Source: OLB11 sp041392835 (lineage in GTDB: Bacteria; Bacteroidota; Bacteroidia; Chitinophagales; Chitinophagaceae). Taken from it: 64,000 nucleotides of DNA. The stretch is from positions 1,054,001 through 1,118,000 of the forward strand of contig JAWKLF010000001.1 in NCBI GenBank assembly GCA_041392835.1, read 5' to 3'. Shown here piece after piece: positions 60,802 through 64,000 of this stretch (the first letter of the stretch is position 1; each line of letters starts with the position of its first letter). Below the pieces are notes generated by a model that saw only the letters and a program-made list of their open reading frames with translations, was not told the origin of the DNA and ran no database searches. Made by a program: the position numbers and the translations under genes.

Positions 60802-63800
60802 TGGATTAGTAGTTACCTGTGTGATGACTTCTTCAGCTACGGCGTAACCGGGAGCCCCGCCCATCTCAATTCTATTGCCATCGGTAAATACACCCTCTGT
60901 ACCTACTATAAATATTTCTACACCTAACACAAATATTTGTGCAGGTGCAAACTATTACTTTCACTGCAACACATACAAATGGTGGAAGTAGCCCAACCTT
61001 TCAATGGAAAATAAATGGAACTAATGTGGGTACTAACAGTGTTTTCTTTTCAACTGCGAGTTTAAATAATAATGATATAGTTACTAACAAATAATGACTT
61101 CTAATTCTAATTGTGTAACAGCACGACTGTATAAATCAATGGTATAACATTGAACGTGTCCTCTAATCTTTCCGGCATCAATTAATATTCATCGTCAATC
61201 AAGTTCTACAATCTGTGTCGGACAAACAGTAACTTTTACAGCCAATGTAACAAATCGAGGACAAAGCTCATTTTATCAATTGGAAATAAAGTAAATTTCG
61301 ATAGTGGCTCTAATAGTGACACTACTGCTAGCGCTCTTTCAAACAATGATATCATTACATTACGAATACAGTTCTTCTAGTGTTTGCCCTATAAACTACT
61401 TTGGGCACAGCTACTACCCCACAAAATGCAACAATTCCGGTAACTAATAGCTTATCCTACCTATTATGGAAATAGTGAACAGCAATATATAATAAAACAG
61501 GTGAATTGACAGTTTTAGGATTTGTAGCTGGTAATATTAATTCTATTGGTTTTTGAAGTTGGAAATAATATCGGTAATCGTGCCTTAATGGATATACTAT
61601 TAAATTAGCGAATATATCAGCTAATACTGGCTTCTACAACATTTAATACCACCAGCTCTTCTACAGTTTTTGGGCCAGTAAATTACGCCAACGCTTACTT
61701 CATTAAATACGCATAATTTTTCTACTCCCATTTGTTTGGGATGGTACTTCTAATTTGCTCATAACGTTATATATGTTTCTCAAATCAAGTCTGTGGATTT
61801 GTTGCCTATCAAACTACGTATTCTAATGCTTCATTCAATTCTACTACATATTATCAAGCGGATAATTGTTCTAGGTGCTAATGTATACTCAAACAAGGTT
61901 CTGCTTCAGCAAAGAAGACCCAATATGACTTTGTCATTGTCGGTAATGCCATCAAATAGCATTACGATGACTGTAAACACGAGTGTGACACACCCATTAC
62001 TAAACATCAGTGCATCATCAACTACTATGTTCAGGAACTTTAGTAAACTTTACAGCTACACCAAACAATGGTGGTAGCACGCAAATATCAATGAAATTAA
62101 TGGAACTAATGTAGGCAGTAACAGTGCTACTATTCGTCAAATGAAGTTTAAAATAATGACATAGTTACATACATATTGACATCGAGTGATATATGCATGC
62201 AAGTCCTACTACAACTGCATCAATGCAATAACGATGAGTGTAGCGCGAGTGTGACACCATTACTAAACATTAGTGCATCATCAACTATATGTTCAGGAAC
62301 TTTAGTAAACTTTACAGCTATACCAAACAATGGTGGCAGCACGCCAAGTTATCAATGGAAATTAAATGGAGCTAATGTAGGCAGTAACAGTGCAACGTAT
62401 TCGTCAAGTAGTTTAAATAATAATGACATAGTTACTTGTGTTATGACATCGAGTGATGCCTTATTTTAGAGTCTACTACAACTACATCCAATGCAATAAC
62501 GATGACTGTAAACACTGGTGTGACACCATTATTAAACATCAGTGCATCATCAACTACTATATGTTCAGGAACTTTAGTAAACTTTACAGCCACACCAAGC
62601 AATGGTATACATGCAAGTTATCAATGGAAATTAAATGCGAACGATGACGTACTGCAGTGCAGCGCGTATTCATCCAAACAGTTCTAAATAATGACATAGT
62701 TACATGTATATTGACATCGAGTGATGTATGTGCAAGTCCTACTACAGCTACATCCAATGCAGTAACAATCAGTGTAAACACGAGTGTGACACCATTATTA
62801 AACATCAGTGCATCATCAACTACTATATGTTCAGGAACTTTAGTGAACTTTACAGCCACACCAAGCAATGGTGGCAGTACGCCAAGTTATCAATGGAAAT
62901 TAAATGGAGCTAATATAGGTAGTAGCAGTGCAACGTATTCATCAAGTAGTTTAAATAATAATGACATAGTTACTTGTGTTATGACATCGAGCGATGTATG
63001 CGCAAGTCCTACTACAGCTACATCCAATGCAGTAACCATGAGTGTAAATGGAGTTGTGGATGGTGTAAGCGTTTCGTCAATTACATCAACATCAGCAAGT
63101 GTTTCTTGGAATGCTATTTCATACCCAGGTACAGGTTGGTATGAATTACAATACGAAAACGTAACCGATAATCCAGGTGTATGGAATAATGTTGGTAGTA
63201 TAGCAAATTCTATAACTACTTATAATTTGACGAATCTACTGCCCAATAAAAATTACAATGTTCAAGTGAAAGTTGGCATTGTGATACACATCTTTCACAA
63301 ACCGGATGGGTATAGCCTAACTTTTCACGACACAAGCCCAACAAACGGGTTGTGTTTCTCTGTTATATCTTGCAGGTGCAATAACTAATACAACTGCAAT
63401 AATCGATTTACAACCAGTTCAAGGTGTATTGTGGTATAATTTACAATATCATCGACTACCAGAGTAGTACTTGGGTATTGTATCAGTAAATGCTTCTGCT
63501 ACTTCAAAACTTCTTCTGAGAATCTTTCGCCAGGTTCCAATTACGAAGTGCAATCTTAGAACAAATTGCACAGAGGCAACAACAACGGTCTAATTCAATT
63601 TTTCTTTACAACCCTCAATATTTTGTGCAACTCCAACAAATATTGTTGCATCAAAAATATTTCTTCTACGTCATTAAAATTAGTTGGACTCCTACTACCA
63701 AATGCTTTATAGGTACAAGAGTAAGAAAACGAATATTAAATGCTACAAATTGGAGCCTGTTCGAACCTCATCTGCTTATTTTAAGACATTTACAGTTTTA

Positions 63801-64000
63801 GTTGGCGGAATGCTACATACGAATTCCAGTTTGCTTCAGTTTGTGCCGGAAACAATGTAAGTGCCTATTCAATTCACTTGTAGTAACGTTGCAAACACCA
63901 CGCCTACGCCAACTGGAAGGTGTGCACAGCATATTACAGATAACTCAGCCTAAGATGTAGTCGGATAATATGGCTTCATCAGGCTGGTACGATTTTGAGT
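60802..64000 (+). pseudogene. Frame-broken continuation of the adhesin: Ig-like and FN3 repeats
   Basis: No long frame is open, yet fragments in all three frames repeat the same modules: about 60920-61080 (ICAGQTITFTATHTNGG-like after repair), 61180-61330, 62000-62150, 62250-62460, 62530-62690 and 62786-63049 for Ig-like units, then a readable FN3 domain at about 63050-63270 (SITSTSASVSWNAISYPGTG), and more corrupted FN3 units to the end (ISWTPTT near 63690). Stops and shifts occur every few tens of bases. Either this stretch is poorly read or it is a decayed gene. The longest clean piece is 62657-63388. Confidence 0.65.
61975..63049 (+). repeat. Ig-like module repeats, nominal unit 270 bases
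   Basis: The string AACATCAG/AACATTAG starts at 62003, 62266, 62535 and 62801, giving spacings of 263, 269 and 266 bases. The last, intact unit (62786-63049 plus a two-codon linker) predicts 270, so each spacing is short by 7, 1 and 4 bases. The intact unit encodes VTPLLNISASSTTICSG onwards, 88 residues plus TS linker, with one Cys pair (ICSG and VTCVM). Confidence 0.8.

Noticed and set aside
61975..63049. The 263-270-base periodicity as a satellite or CRISPR-like array
   Set aside because: The units encode a clear Ig-like protein module that continues the upstream reading frame.
1..64000. CRISPR arrays, tRNA or rRNA genes, insertion-sequence transposases
   Set aside because: No short regularly spaced repeats, cloverleaf candidates or transposase motifs were seen by eye; a covariance-model search would be the proper test.

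Overview
The window is AT-rich bacterial DNA from a member of the Bacteroidota, probably from the Chitinophagia/Saprospiria side of the phylum (inference, no marker search run). Three things point there. Promoters follow the Bacteroidota pattern TTTG-N19-21-TAnnTTTG. Several secreted proteins end in type IX secretion (T9SS) sorting domains of the 'YPNP...GLY' kind. Gene neighbourhoods such as bamD-rpoZ, a YtxJ-type thiol protein, MlaE/MlaF and SprB-like or Ig-like adhesin repeats are typical of the phylum.

Layout. 1-9.8 kb: the S10-spc ribosomal protein operon on the minus strand (rpsJ to rplO, then the first 16 codons of secY) behind one clear promoter. 9.9-17.9 kb: metabolism and membrane genes: a fused B12-dependent acyl-CoA mutase with its G-protein chaperone (icmF), a PLP-dependent cystathionine beta-synthase-like enzyme, a sphingomyelin-synthase-like PAP2_C membrane enzyme, a ClC chloride transporter and pyruvate dehydrogenase E1 beta. 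18.3-26.2 kb: accessory surface-protein locus: a beta-helix T9SS protein (broken by two frameshifts), then near-identical tandem copies of a second T9SS protein; copy 2 is frameshifted and copy 3 is cut off after about 113 bp. 26.2-28.7 kb: a two-gene restriction-modification system abutting the cut copy, with a terminator-like palindrome inside the methyltransferase gene. 28.9-41.9 kb: housekeeping (SPFH protein, enolase, folB, ytxJ, saccharopine dehydrogenase, sirtuin, rpsP, mlaEF) around a large CotH/lamin-tail/PKD T9SS protein. 41.9-47.7 kb: an SBBP-repeat T9SS protein and a subtilisin-type T9SS protease. 47.7-50.6 kb: an operon with an active rhomboid, a catalytically dead rhomboid and an endonuclease/exonuclease/phosphatase protein. 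50.7-57.5 kb: bamD-rpoZ, a hotdog protein, a TPR-tailed glycosyltransferase, a GT4 glycosyltransferase and heptose genes gmhA and an hddC-gmhB fusion (frameshifted). 57.5-58.8 kb: a eukaryote-type citrate synthase. 59.0-64.0 kb: a giant modular Ig/FN3 adhesin whose reading frame collapses after 60.8 kb.

The frameshifts in the beta-helix gene and in hddC-gmhB behave like single-base deletions, two of the four next to short homopolymers. The tandem T9SS repeats and the adhesin carry denser indels. This pattern suits an incompletely polished long-read assembly at least as well as real gene decay, so broken genes are described as broken in this sequence, not as proven pseudogenes.

Most notable signals: two tandem T9SS paralogues that are almost identical at DNA level yet differ in short dense coding patches; one sorting domain shared at DNA level by unrelated proteins, with the tandem repeat phase starting in it; the truncated third copy joined to the restriction-modification genes; the intrinsic-terminator-like palindrome inside the methyltransferase; and the rhomboid/pseudo-rhomboid pair.
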